The notes: generated by a model from the sequence alone, not told the origin. Shown: positions 38,648 to 48,633, counted from the stretch's first letter. The stretch: 64,000 bases of DNA from CAIXSC01 sp046349915 (GCA_046349915.1 JAXMBL010000005.1:124001-188000); one strand, 5' to 3'. Made by a program: numbers and translations.

Positions 38648-39832
38648 ATGTTTCGCCGACTGAAGTCGCTCTGGAAGGGACGTTGGCTGTCGGAAGACGC
38701 TTACCGAGCGGAAGTCGCCAAGCTGGTCGAGCAACGACCGGTCCCTTTGTTCTGGTTGATCGGTAAGACGGGGAGTGGCAAGACGTCGCTGGTCCGTTAT
38801 CTGACCGGGGCGGCCGACGCGGAGATTGGCACAGGTTTTCGCCCTCAAACCAAGGATTCGCGTCGCTACGACTTTCCTTCACCCGAAGATCCGTTACTCA
38901 GGTTCCTCGATACGCGTGGGCTCGGCGAGGCTCGTTACGATCCTGCGGAGGATCTCGCGCGCTTCGACGCCGAGGCCGACTTGATCGTGGTGACCGTCCG
39001 CCTGCTGGACCATGCGTTGGAGGAAGTGGTCAACGCCTTACGTTCCATCCGCGAAGCTCGTCCCAATCGTCCCGTGCTGCTGGTGCTCACCTGTCTCCAC
39101 GAGGCCTATCCGGGGGAGCAGCACCCCGAGCCCGATCCGGTGGCCAGCGGCCAGTGGCCCGAGCAGTCGCCCACGGTCGTCAGGCGATGTTGGGAAGAGC
39201 AGAAGTCCCGTTTCGAGGGATTGGTGGATCGCATCGCACTGGTCGATTTCACTCGCCCTGACGATGGGTTCCACAATCCAACGCTGGGAGGCGAGGGACT
39301 TTCGGAGGCGCTGATCGACTTGCTTCCCGCCGCCTTACGGCAGACATTTGTCTCATGGACCGATGCCCGTCACTCGTTGCGCGACCTGCAGGCTCGGCGA
39401 GCGGCGCCTTATTTGGTCGGATACAGTTTGGCGGCGGCGAGTGCGGCGGCGGTGCCTGTCCCCTGGATCGACCTGCCAGTCGTATTCGCCATTCAGGCTC
39501 ACATGGTGACCAAGCTGGCCGAACTGCATCAGCAACCGACCACCCGCGAGTTGCTCCAGGCGTTGGGCCCGTTGAGTGGTCGCGTGCTGCTGCAGTATGC
39601 CACTCGCGAGTTGCTGAAGGCCATCCCGATTGTCGGTCAGGCGACGAATGCGGCGCTCGCCTTCACCTATACCTACGGCATGGGGAAAGCCTGTTTGTGG
39701 TATTTCGCCCAAGCTCGTGAAGGGGCAGCTCCATCGACGGACGAGATTCGTCGCATTTGGCGGGATGAAATCTCGAAGGCCCACACAATCTGGAAGCAAC
39801 GGCACGCGGCTGCCAACGAGTCGACTCCATGA
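38648..39832 (+). CDS. Membrane-associated P-loop GTPase (DUF697-like C-terminus)
   Basis: 394 residues from the ATG at 38648; the open frame extends further upstream but into the STAS gene. Walker A GKTGSGKTS at 39-47, switch II DTRGLGE at 88-94. The usual NKxD is replaced by a TCLHEA segment, so base specificity is unclear. The C-terminal part (about 255-330) is Ala/Leu-rich with hydrophobic stretches (AAPYLVGYSLAAASAAAVP) like DUF697 proteins. Its stop overlaps the next start by 4 nt (ATGA), which implies coupled expression with the following GTPase. Confidence 0.82.
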   Translation: MFRRLKSLWKGRWLSEDAYRAEVAKLVEQRPVPLFWLIGKTGSGKTSLVRYLTGAADAEIGTGFRPQTKDSRRYDFPSPEDPLLRFLDTRGLGEARYDPAEDLARFDAEADLIVVTVRLLDHALEEVVNALRSIREARPNRPVLLVLTCLHEAYPGEQHPEPDPVASGQWPEQSPTVVRRCWEEQKSRFEGLVDRIALVDFTRPDDGFHNPTLGGEGLSEALIDLLPAALRQTFVSWTDARHSLRDLQARRAAPYLVGYSLAAASAAAVPVPWIDLPVVFAIQAHMVTKLAELHQQPTTRELLQALGPLSGRVLLQYATRELLKAIPIVGQATNAALAFTYTYGMGKACLWYFAQAREGAAPSTDEIRRIWRDEISKAHTIWKQRHAAANESTP

Positions 39833-41451
39833 AGCGTTGGCAAATCATTACGTTAGGCGTGCTCTTGCTGGTCCCGACGTTGCTGTATGTCGGATGGGGT
39901 GGTTACGCGCTGTGGCGTATCGGCGGATTGGGCTACTTCGGTTGGGCTCTCCCTTTATGCTGGACCATTGCTTATTGGCTTGCTCGTCGCTGGCAGCCCA
40001 AGGCGCCGCCCGAAGCGGTCGAACCCGCGACCCATTGGACTGCTCGCGATGAGGCCGCGTGGGAGATCGTACTCCGACGAGCTCGCGGGACTTCCGAGCT
40101 AACCGCGGAGCAACTGCTTGATCCGCACCAGTATCTCACCTCAGCCCAAGATCTGGCGCTTGAAGTAGCGCGGCATTATCACCCGGAAGCTGACGATCCT
40201 CTGGGGCCGCTGACAGTTCCCGAGGTGATGGCGGCGGCCGAGTTGGCGCTGCGGGACACGTCGCAGTGGGTCCGCGATTACGTCCCTGGCAGTCATTTAC
40301 TGCGGATCGATCATTGGCGCATGTTAGCCGAAGCGCCGCGTTGGGCCAAAATCGCGGGCAATGCGTGGTCGATCGGCGCCGTGCTGCTGAACCCCGCCGA
40401 CATCGTCCGCCAACTCATCACTCGCTTCTCGCTGAACTCGGCCAGCAAGGAACTACAAACCGGGCTGCTCGCCGGCTTCCATGCAGTTTTCGTCCAGCGA
40501 GCTGGCTTTTATTTGATTGAAGTCCATAGTGGTCGACTGCGATTGGGGGCCGACCATTATCTGGAAGCTCAACGGCGTTTCGGCCCGGCCTCGCCCCACG
40601 CCAAGATCACGCGTCCTCTCGACCGAGACGATCGATCGGAGCCAGAGACTCGCCCCAAGTCATCGACAGTTCCGCCTCGTGAATCAACCACAACCGACGA
40701 ACCCAGCTCAGCGAATGCTCAGGCGCCAGCCGCCGCTGGCGATCCGGCGCTGCGAATTGTAGTCGTGGGGCAAGCCAAGGCGGGGAAGTCGAGTTTGATT
40801 AATGCGTTGATTGGAGAATCGACGGCCGCGGTCGATATTCTGCCGTGTACTCGCGAGCTGCGACGGTATCGCATGGCGCTCGGTCCAACGGACGCCCCCC
40901 TCGCGCTGCTCGACTCGCCAGGTTACGGGGACGATGGACTCACCGCGGCGCAGCTCGACGAGGTCTATCAAGCGTTGGAAGACGCCGACGCGCTACTCTT
41001 GGTGATGAACGCAACCAGTCCGGCGCGCAACGTCGACCTCAACGTCTTGGTTGAATTAGACAAACGCCTGAAGGCTCGCCCCGAACGGAAACGTCCCCCG
41101 GTGATCGGCGTGCTGACTCATATGGACGGCTTGCGTCCGGTCTTGGAATGGGAGCCGCCGTACGACTGGCGGGAAGGACAGCGAGTGAAAGAGGTGATGA
41201 TTCGCGAGGCCGTCCAATACAACCGCGAAGTCCTGGGCGACCGCGTCGACGCCGTGATTCCAGTCTGCACCGATGTCGGTCGTGACCGAGTATATGGACT
41301 GGAGCAGTTTCTTTTCCCAGCGCTCGTCGCTCAACTCCACGAAGTCCGAGCGTGCGCGCTGCTGCGTCACCTGCATCGCGATTGGGATCAGTTGAAGATC
41401 AAGCAACTCTGGCAGCAGTTGTACAACATCGGCCGCCGCTTGACTCGCTGA
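39829..41451 (+). CDS. Membrane-anchored GTPase, second of a coupled pair
   Basis: 540 residues. Two hydrophobic segments at the N-terminus (about 5-52) anchor the protein. An uncharacterised middle region (about 70-250) and a low-complexity Pro/Thr/Ser/Glu linker (about 265-305) precede a C-terminal Era/dynamin-like G domain: GQAKAGKSS at 314-322, DSPGYGD at 362-368, THMD at 430-433. Two adjacent GTPases, each with a membrane-targeting part, suggest a heterodimer acting on membranes; that is inference. No terminator is seen before the tandem array that starts 10 nt later. Confidence 0.85.
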   Translation: MKRWQIITLGVLLLVPTLLYVGWGGYALWRIGGLGYFGWALPLCWTIAYWLARRWQPKAPPEAVEPATHWTARDEAAWEIVLRRARGTSELTAEQLLDPHQYLTSAQDLALEVARHYHPEADDPLGPLTVPEVMAAAELALRDTSQWVRDYVPGSHLLRIDHWRMLAEAPRWAKIAGNAWSIGAVLLNPADIVRQLITRFSLNSASKELQTGLLAGFHAVFVQRAGFYLIEVHSGRLRLGADHYLEAQRRFGPASPHAKITRPLDRDDRSEPETRPKSSTVPPRESTTTDEPSSANAQAPAAAGDPALRIVVVGQAKAGKSSLINALIGESTAAVDILPCTRELRRYRMALGPTDAPLALLDSPGYGDDGLTAAQLDEVYQALEDADALLLVMNATSPARNVDLNVLVELDKRLKARPERKRPPVIGVLTHMDGLRPVLEWEPPYDWREGQRVKEVMIREAVQYNREVLGDRVDAVIPVCTDVGRDRVYGLEQFLFPALVAQLHEVRACALLRHLHRDWDQLKIKQLWQQLYNIGRRLTR

Positions 41452-41461
41452 ACCAGTCAGG

Positions 41462-43761
41462 AATGACCACGAATCACGCGAATCGAACGAATAGGAAATC
41501 CGAGCTTGCTTCGTAGCACTCGATTGACCGTCGCTGACCAAGAGGGACGCTGTGAATCTGCTCGATGACAGTCTGAGTATTTCCTTCATCGGTTCTGATT
41601 CGCGGCATTCGTGCGATCAGTGGTTCCCCCGCATTCCGTGTCTCTCAGCGACGAGTTGGACCACGAATCACGCGAATCGAACGAATAGGAAATCCGAGCT
41701 CGCTTCGTGGCAATCGATGGACCGTCGTTGACCAAGAGGGACGCTGTGAATGTGCTCGATGACAGTCTGAGTATTTCCTTCATCGATTCTGATTCGTGGC
41801 ATTCGTGCGATCAGTGGTTCCCCCGCATTCCGTGTCTCTCAGCGACGAGTTGGACCACGAATTACGCGAATCAAACGAATAGGAAATCAGAGCTCGCTTC
41901 GTGGCACTCGATGGACCGTCGTTGACCAAGAGGGACGCTGCGAATCTGCTCGATGACAGTCTGAGTATTTCCTTCATCGGTTCTGATTCGTGGGATTCGT
42001 GTGATCAGTGGTTCCCCCGCATTCCGTGTCTCTCAGCGACGAGTTGGACCACGAATCACGCGAATCGAACGAATAGGAAATCAGAGCTCGCTTCGTGGCA
42101 CTCGATGGACCGTCGCTGACCAAGAGGGACGCTGCGAATGTGCTCGATGACAGTCTGAGTATTTCCTTCATCGGTTCTGATTCGTGGCATTCGTGCGATC
42201 AGTGGTTCCCCCGCATTCCGTGTCTCTCAGCGACGAGTTGGACCACGAATCACGCGAATCGAACGAATAGGAAATCAGAGCTCGCTTCGTGGCACTCGAT
42301 GGACCGTCGTTGACCAAGAGGGACGCTGCGAATCTGCTCGATGACAGTCTGAGTATTTCCTTCATCGGTTCTGATTCGTGGGATTCGTGTGATCAGTGGT
42401 TCCCCCGCATTCCGTGTCTCTCAGCGACGAGTTGGACCACGAATTACGCGAATCAAACGAATAGGAAATCAGAGCTCGCTTCGTGGCACTCGATGGACCG
42501 TCGTTGACCAAGAGGGACGCTGCGAATCTGCTCGATGACAGTCTGAGTATTTCCTTCATCGGTTCTGATTCGTGGGATTCGTGTGATCAGTGGTTCCCCC
42601 GCATTCCGTGTCTCTCAGCGACGAGTTGGACCACGAATCACGCGAATCGAACGAATAGGAAATCAGAGCTCGCTTCGTGGTACTCGATGGACCGTCGCTG
42701 ACCAAGAGGGACGCTGCGAATGTGCTCGATGACAGTCTGAGTATTTCCTTCATCGGTTCTGATTCGTGGCATTCGTGCGATCAGTGGTTCCCCCGCATTC
42801 CGTGTCTCTCAGCGACGAGTTGGACCACGAATCACGCGAATCGAACGAATAGGAAATCAGAGCTCGCTTCGTGGCACTCGATGGACCGTCGTTGACCAAG
42901 AGGGACGCTGCGAATCTGCTCGATGACAGTCTGAGTATTTCCTTCATCGGTTCTGATTCGTGGCATTCGTGCGATCAGTGGTTCCCCCGCATTCCGTGTC
43001 TCTCAGCGACGAGTTGGACCACGAATCACGCGAATCGAACGAATAGGAAATCAGAGCTCGCTTCGTGGCACTCGATGGACCGTCGTTGACCAAGAGGGAC
43101 GCTGTGAATCTGCTCGATGACAGTCTGAGTATTTCCTTCATCGGTTCTGATTCGTGAGATTCGTGTGATCAGTGGTTCCCCCGCATTCCGTGTCTCTCAG
43201 CGACGAGTTGGACCACGAATCACGCGAATCGAACGAATAGGAAATCAGAGCTCGCTTCGTGGCACTCGATGGACCGTCGTTGACCAAGAGGGACGCTGTG
43301 AATCTGCTCGATGACAGTCTGAGTATTTCCTTCATCGGTTCTGATTCGTGAGATTCGTGTGATCAGTGGTTCCCCCGCATTCCGTGTCTCTCAGCGACGA
43401 GTTGGACCACGAATCACGCGAATCGAACGAATAGGAAATCAGAGCTCGCTTCGTGGTACTCGATGGACCGTCGTTGACCAAGAGGGACGCTGTGAATGTG
43501 CTCGATGACAGTCTGAGTATTTCCTTCATCGGTTCTGATTCGTGGCATTCGTGTGATCAGTGGTTCCCCCGCATTCCGTGTCTCTCAGCGACGAGTTGGA
43601 CCACGAATTACGCGAATCAAACGAATAGGAAATCAGAGCTCGCTTCGTGGCACTCGATGGACCGTCGTTGACCAAGAGGGACGCTGTGAATCTGCTCGAT
43701 GACAGTCTGAGTATTTCCTTCATCGGTTCTGATTCGTGAGATTCGTGTGATCAGTGGTTAA
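41462..43761. repeat. 194-bp tandem repeat array, about 12 units
   Basis: Units start near 41465, 41659, 41853 and then every 194 nt to 43599. Each carries CCACGAAT..CGCGAATCGAACGAATAGG at its left and TTCTGATTCGTG..ATTCGTG at its right, an imperfect inverted pair. Internal units are almost identical; the first is most diverged and the last breaks off at AGTGGTTAAACC (43755-43766). 194 is not a multiple of three, so the reading frame shifts each unit and no protein runs through it. No cas gene or CRISPR-like spacer is present. Confidence 0.95.
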
Positions 43762-43811
43762 ACCGCATTCCGATCGACGGACTAGAAGTCCGTCGTACAT
43801 TCATGGCGGCG

Positions 43812-44441
43812 TTAGAAGGCGCCGCGGTAACGCAATTCGCGGTGGACTTGGGCGGGCGATTCGAACAGTAGGGCGTCGATGCCGAGTTGTCGAGCTTGCG
43901 CCACATTCTCGGGACGATCGTCGACGAAGAATAACTGAGGGAGCGGCACACCGGCCATCTGAGCCGCTCGTTCATAGATATCCGGTTCGGGCTTGAGCGA
44001 CTTGAGTTCAAAACTCAAGGCAAACACTTCGAACACTTGCCACATGTCGGAGTAGCGATGTGGGTAGACGAAGCGCCAATGAGCGTCGCAGGTATTGGAG
44101 AGGAGGCCGATGCGTCGTCCCGCGGCCCGCAAAGCGGCCAAAAGCGGCGGCATTTCCGGTTTGAGCGTGAAGATATCGCTGCAAGCGTCCGTCAACTGCT
44201 CGACGCTGATTCGAGCCCCCGTCCGCAGAGTGAACTCCGCGTGAAACTCCTCGGTCGTCAGTTCACCTCGTTCATAGCGAGCTTCCAGTCCACTCTCGAA
44301 GATCACTCGACGCACGGTGGATGCCGGCAACCCCGTCATCGACGCCACTCGGCGGCAAGCAATATCGTGGTCGAAATCGAGCAGCACCTTCCCCATGTCA
44401 AAGTAGAAGAAATCGGGGCAAGCAGGCGGGCGAGCAGCCAT
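43812..44441 (-). CDS. HAD-superfamily hydrolase, YihX-like
   Basis: 209 residues. HAD motif I is FFYFDMGKVL with nucleophile Asp15; Gly17 stands in the usual second-Asp position, as in the DLGNV type of YihX (glucose-1-phosphate phosphatase). Motif II is LLSNT, motif III the Lys of KSLKPEPDIY, motif IV FVDDRPENV. All are in expected order, so a cytoplasmic phosphatase is likely; the substrate is not known. It lies just after the tandem array and is transcribed toward it. Confidence 0.88.
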   Translation of the reverse strand: MAARPPACPDFFYFDMGKVLLDFDHDIACRRVASMTGLPASTVRRVIFESGLEARYERGELTTEEFHAEFTLRTGARISVEQLTDACSDIFTLKPEMPPLLAALRAAGRRIGLLSNTCDAHWRFVYPHRYSDMWQVFEVFALSFELKSLKPEPDIYERAAQMAGVPLPQLFFVDDRPENVAQARQLGIDALLFESPAQVHRELRYRGAF

Positions 44442-44793
44442 CGGACAAGTTCCTCGGTCGCGAAATCCAGGGTGAGCTAACGGGGTGAACTAACAGAACG
44501 CCGCTCGCGCAGCGATTGGTTGCGGGACCGACTGGAGCACGGATCACCCGCCTTCTCCTTATCATACACCTCGCCGCGAGACTTGGGGGCGAGCGGCCCC
44601 ATGTGCGGAGCCCTCGATCAGTCGTTACAATCACGTCGCAGGGCGCCATCGTACATGCCCCCGGGGATGGCGATTGCGGCCGGGCTGGCGGGCCGCGGCC
44701 AAGTTGACGGGCCGGCAAGCTGGCGGAATGGCAGGCGGGGGCGTTTGGTAGGTCAATTGAGTTAGTGGTCCCTTGAGTCAGTGGAGTAGGAAC
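44442..44793. other. Intergenic region between divergent genes, nothing recognised
   Basis: 352 nt between the HAD gene (minus) and the secreted protein (plus). I see no convincing ORF, hairpin or repeat. It must contain the promoters of both genes, but I could not pick out hexamers with confidence. Confidence 0.5.
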
Positions 44794-45927
44794 ATGATGA
44801 AGTCGTATGCATGGGGCGTCGCCGCGGCAGTGGGAACGGCAATGCTTGCCGTCACGCTCGGGATCAATGTCATTCAAGCCGCCGATGCGCCGCTCGCCGA
44901 GAATCTCACCCTGGTGCGAAAGGTGGGTCCCAAGGGGGTTGGCCACAAGGAAGCACTCGAAGCGGTGAAGGCGTTGAGTCGGGCGCCCGCAGCCGAGTTG
45001 CCGACCATCCTTGCGGCGATGGACGGCGCCGATCTACTGGCGGCCAACTGGCTGCGAGGCATCGCGGAAGCGGTCGCTCAACGAGAAGTCGATGCGGGTG
45101 GAAAACTGCCGCTCGCCGACCTGGAAAAATTCCTCGGCCAGACCAATCATGCCCCGCGAGCTCGCCGCTTGGCCTACGAATTGATCGCTCGCGTGGATGC
45201 CGACGCGGAGCAGCGACTCATCCCAGGCTTGATCGATGATCCGAGCCTCGAATTACGACGCGACGCCGTGGCCATGGTACTCGCCAAAGCCGAGAAAGCG
45301 AACGCGGACAAGGCGGAGTCGGCCAAACTGTATCAGGCGGCGTTCCGCTCGGCTCGCGACTTGGACCAAATCAAGGCCGCCGCCGCCAAACTCAAGGAAC
45401 TCGGCGAGAAAGTCGACCTGCCCGAGCACTTCGGTTTTCTGATGAAGTGGAAAGTGATCGGCCCCTTCGAGAACGCGGGCGGGGCGGGCTTCGACGTCGC
45501 CTACGCACCCGAGCGAGAAGTGGTGCTGGATGGCGAGTATGACGGAAAGAAGGGGAAGGTGAAGTGGGTGGAGTTGTCGACCACCGACGACTACGGCGTG
45601 CTCGACCTGAACAAACAAGTCGGCCCGCATAAAGGCGCCATCGCTTACGCGTTCGCGGAGTTCCAGTCGCCGAAGGATGTGGAATGCGAGCTGCGTTTGG
45701 GAAGTGTGAACGCGAACAAGATTTGGTTGAACGGCGAGTTGGTGACGACTAATCACGTATACCATTCGGGGAGCGCGGTCGATCAGTACGTGGCGCGGGG
45801 CAAGCTCAAGGCGGGGCGCAATACCATCCTGCTCAAGATCGCCCAGAACGAACAAACCGAATCATGGGCTCAGGATTGGAAATTCCAGTTCCGTGTTTGC
45901 GACGCCATCGGCACCCCGATTCGCTAA
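44794..45927 (+). CDS. Secreted HEAT-like protein with galactose-binding-type C-terminus
   Basis: 377 residues from the ATG at 44794 (GGAG 7 nt upstream); a second ATG follows at once, and a TTG at 44773 is less likely. A signal peptide spans about 1-30. Alpha-helical Ala/Leu-rich segments with HEAT-like spacing occupy about 45-215. The C-terminal half (about 220-375) is a beta-sandwich pattern with WKVIGPF, VNANKIWLNGELV and GRNTILLKI, as seen in carbohydrate-binding modules. Function unknown. The PQQ-propeller gene follows after 78 nt, probably in the same transcript. Confidence 0.72.
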   Translation: MMKSYAWGVAAAVGTAMLAVTLGINVIQAADAPLAENLTLVRKVGPKGVGHKEALEAVKALSRAPAAELPTILAAMDGADLLAANWLRGIAEAVAQREVDAGGKLPLADLEKFLGQTNHAPRARRLAYELIARVDADAEQRLIPGLIDDPSLELRRDAVAMVLAKAEKANADKAESAKLYQAAFRSARDLDQIKAAAAKLKELGEKVDLPEHFGFLMKWKVIGPFENAGGAGFDVAYAPEREVVLDGEYDGKKGKVKWVELSTTDDYGVLDLNKQVGPHKGAIAYAFAEFQSPKDVECELRLGSVNANKIWLNGELVTTNHVYHSGSAVDQYVARGKLKAGRNTILLKIAQNEQTESWAQDWKFQFRVCDAIGTPIR

Positions 45928-46005
45928 CGCTGGCGGCCTGGCGGTGTCGCACGGCCGCGGCTTCAAATTCTCCTTCCACGAAGACTCCGAAAGATTGGAA
46001 ACCAT

Positions 46006-47265
46006 ATGCAACGATCTCCTTCTGCAACGCGAATCAGCGTCTTGCGTAAGCTGGCATTGGCCGGAGTGATCGCACTCACTTCGTCGATTCTCCCAGGAAT
46101 TGTCGGTGCGGCCGACTGGGCTCAATTCCGCGGTCCCGCGGGCACGAGCGTCGCGTCCGACGCCAAACTTCCCACTCAATGGAATGTCTCGGAAAGCCAA
46201 AACGTAGCCTGGAAGGCCGACCTTCCGGGACGCGGGCCATCGAGCCCGATCGTGGTGGGCGACCGTGTCGTCGTCACCTGCTCGGACGGCCCGCTCCAAG
46301 AAAAACTGCTGGTCGTTTGCTTCGATTCAAAGTCGGGCAAACAACTGTGGCGACGTCAGTTCTGGGCGACGGGCCGTACCTACTCGCATCCAGACAGCGC
46401 GAATGCGGCCCCGACGCCAGCCAGCGATGGCAAGCGGATCTTCGCGTTCTACTCGTCCAACGACCTGGCCTGCTTGAGTCTCGACGGCGACCTGCTATGG
46501 TTCCGCGGGCTGGCTTACGATTACCCAAAGGCTGGCAATGACGTCGGCATGGCTTCGTCGCCGGTCGTGGTGGACGACACCGTGGTCGTGCAAGTCGAGA
46601 ATCTGGGCGATTCATTCGCCGCGGGGATCGACGCCGCGACCGGTGAAACTCGTTGGCGCCTCCCTCGCAAGGCCAGCATGAACTGGACCTCGCCCGCACT
46701 GTTCCGCACGCCGCAAGGCAAGCAAGTCGTGATGTTGCAATCGCCGGGCTTGTTGTCGGCCCACGATCCCAAGACGGGCGAACAAGTGTGGCAGTTCGAG
46801 GCCGAATGCCAGACGATTCCGACCGCCGTGGGGACGGACGGCCGCGTCTATGTCCCGGCCAAGGGACTCACCGCACTCGATCTAGCCGACGGCACCGCGC
46901 CCAAGGTCCTCTGGGATTCGAACCAATTGAATCCGGGACCTGCGAGCCCCATCGTGGTGGGCAAGCGAGTGTATGCGATGAGTCGTGCGGGTGTGTTGAC
47001 TTGCGGTGACGCCGACAACGGTAAGAACCTGTGGCAGCTACGCGTGGGCGGCACGTTCTGGTCGACCCCCGTCGTCGCGGGCGGCAAGCTTTACTGCGTC
47101 AACCAGGATGGGAAAGCGAAAGTCGTCGAATTGGGCGAAGGGAAGGGCGAAGTGGTCGGCGAGGCGGACTTTGGCGAACGCGTCCAAGGCTCGCCGGCGG
47201 TCGCTGGCAACGCTCTGTATGTCCGCAGCGATAAGCATCTGTGGAAGATTAGTGAGCAGAAGTGA
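46006..47265 (+). CDS. Secreted PQQ-like beta-propeller protein
   Basis: 419 residues. A signal peptide ends near VGA-A (about residue 36), followed by WAQFRGPAG, the usual opening of planctomycete PQQ-like propellers. Blade motifs such as GDRVVVTC, GKQLWRR, DTVVVQV, TGETRWRL, GEQVWQF and GKRVYAMS repeat to the C-terminus. Catalytic residues of quinoprotein dehydrogenases are not evident, so a BamB-like scaffold or binding role is as likely as an enzyme. The stop is followed at once by a 7-nt repeat array. Confidence 0.86.
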   Translation: MQRSPSATRISVLRKLALAGVIALTSSILPGIVGAADWAQFRGPAGTSVASDAKLPTQWNVSESQNVAWKADLPGRGPSSPIVVGDRVVVTCSDGPLQEKLLVVCFDSKSGKQLWRRQFWATGRTYSHPDSANAAPTPASDGKRIFAFYSSNDLACLSLDGDLLWFRGLAYDYPKAGNDVGMASSPVVVDDTVVVQVENLGDSFAAGIDAATGETRWRLPRKASMNWTSPALFRTPQGKQVVMLQSPGLLSAHDPKTGEQVWQFEAECQTIPTAVGTDGRVYVPAKGLTALDLADGTAPKVLWDSNQLNPGPASPIVVGKRVYAMSRAGVLTCGDADNGKNLWQLRVGGTFWSTPVVAGGKLYCVNQDGKAKVVELGEGKGEVVGEADFGERVQGSPAVAGNALYVRSDKHLWKISEQK

Positions 47266-47270
47266 TTTTT

Positions 47271-47340
47271 GGTCATTGGTCATTGGTCATTGGTCATTGG
47301 TCATTGGTCATTGGTCATTGGTTGTTGGTTGTTGGTTGTT
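47271..47340 (+). repeat. 7-nt repeat array directly upstream of aroA
   Basis: Ten units: seven GGTCATT then three GGTTGTT. Unlike the arrays at 20313 and 36574 there is no inverted partner nearby. It occupies nearly all of the 96 nt between the propeller gene and aroA. Confidence 0.92.
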
Positions 47341-47361
47341 CGGGTTTCGGCGTTTTTTCTC

Positions 47362-48633
47362 ATGAAGCAGATTTTGATTTCGCCCGCTGGATCATTTAAC
47401 GCTTCGGTCCGTCCGCCGGGGTCGAAGAGTATCACGAATCGAGCGCTGGTTTGCGCGGCCTTGGCGGAAGGGCGTTCGTTGCTGCGCGGAGCACTCGATA
47501 GTGAAGACACTCGAGTGATGATTGATTCGCTGCAGCGTCTCGGGCTTGAGGTTACCCCAGACCTGGACGCGGCCACGATTGCCGTTTCCGGCTGCGGCGG
47601 CCGTTGGCCGCTGGCGAGCGCCGAGTTGTTCGTGGGGAACAGCGGGACGACGATTCGTTTTTTGACCGCGATGTTGGCGATCGGCCGCGGCGATTATCGA
47701 CTCGATGGCGTCGCTCGCATGCGAGAGCGTCCCATCGGCGATCTACTGGATGCCTTGAGCGCGTTGGGCGTGGTCGCTCGGAGCGAATCAGGCAATGGTT
47801 GTCCGCCGGTATTGTTGTCGTCGCGTGGGTTGCCGGGCGGCGAGACGCATGTGCGGGGCGATGTCTCGAGTCAGTTCCTGAGCGGACTACTGCTGGCTTC
47901 GCCCTATGCTGAACGGGACTTGGAGATACACGTCGATGGCACGTTGGTTTCGCAACCCTACGTCACGATGACGCTGCGAGTGATGGAGGCGTTTGGCGCT
48001 CGGATTGATGCTCCCGACCTGTCGCGATTCCGCATTGCGGCCGGCCAGCGGTATCGGGGACGCGAGTATGCGATCGAGCCGGATGCGTCGGCGGCGAGTT
48101 ATTTTTGGGGGGCGGCCGCGGTCGGCGGTGGTCGAGTGAAGGTGCTTGGGTTGGGACGCGACGCGCTGCAGGGAGACGTGCAGTTCGTCGGTTGCCTCGA
48201 GCGCATGGGTTGTGTCGTCGAGCACGAGGCAGATGGAATCGCCGTGACGGGCGGAAAACTCCACGGGATCGAAGTCGATATGAACCCGATTAGCGACACG
48301 GTGCAGACGCTGGGAGCGGTGGCATTGTTCGCGGAGGGTCCCACCACGATCACTGGGGTGGGACATATCCGTCACAAGGAAACCGATCGCATTGGCGATC
48401 TGGCTCGTGAATTGCGCAAGCTGGGCGCCACGGTCGACGAGTTCCCTGACGGGTTGCGAATCACTCCCGGAACTGCTTGCGCCGCCGAAATCGACACCTA
48501 TCACGATCATCGCATGGCCATGAGCCTCGCATTGGCCGGATTACGCATTCCCGGCGTAGTCATTCGCGATCCCGATTGCACGGCGAAGACCTATCCCCAT
48601 TTCTTCCGCGACCTAGCGGCGCTCGCACGTTGA
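47362..48633 (+). CDS. aroA: 3-phosphoshikimate 1-carboxyvinyltransferase (EPSP synthase)
   Basis: 423 residues. It transfers enolpyruvate from PEP to shikimate-3-phosphate in the shikimate pathway (cytoplasm). Motifs: PGSKSITNRAL, VGNSGTTIRFLTA, the RMRERPI loop, a DVSSQF segment, DASAASYFWG, HKETDRI and YHDHRMAMS. The ATG at 47362 opens the conserved N-terminus; an earlier in-frame start would read through the 7-nt repeat. No clear Shine-Dalgarno sequence precedes it. Length and motifs are normal for the family. Confidence 0.95.
   Translation: MKQILISPAGSFNASVRPPGSKSITNRALVCAALAEGRSLLRGALDSEDTRVMIDSLQRLGLEVTPDLDAATIAVSGCGGRWPLASAELFVGNSGTTIRFLTAMLAIGRGDYRLDGVARMRERPIGDLLDALSALGVVARSESGNGCPPVLLSSRGLPGGETHVRGDVSSQFLSGLLLASPYAERDLEIHVDGTLVSQPYVTMTLRVMEAFGARIDAPDLSRFRIAAGQRYRGREYAIEPDASAASYFWGAAAVGGGRVKVLGLGRDALQGDVQFVGCLERMGCVVEHEADGIAVTGGKLHGIEVDMNPISDTVQTLGAVALFAEGPTTITGVGHIRHKETDRIGDLARELRKLGATVDEFPDGLRITPGTACAAEIDTYHDHRMAMSLALAGLRIPGVVIRDPDCTAKTYPHFFRDLAALAR

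Noticed and set aside
41586..43723. Repeated short ORFs of 65 and 72 codons on both strands of the 194-bp array
   Set aside because: Each is one unit long plus overlap; the period is not a multiple of three, and the products look like random low-complexity sequence. They recur only because the DNA does.
41462..43761. CRISPR array
   Set aside because: Units are 194 bp, the whole unit is conserved rather than having short repeats with unique spacers, and there are no cas genes nearby.
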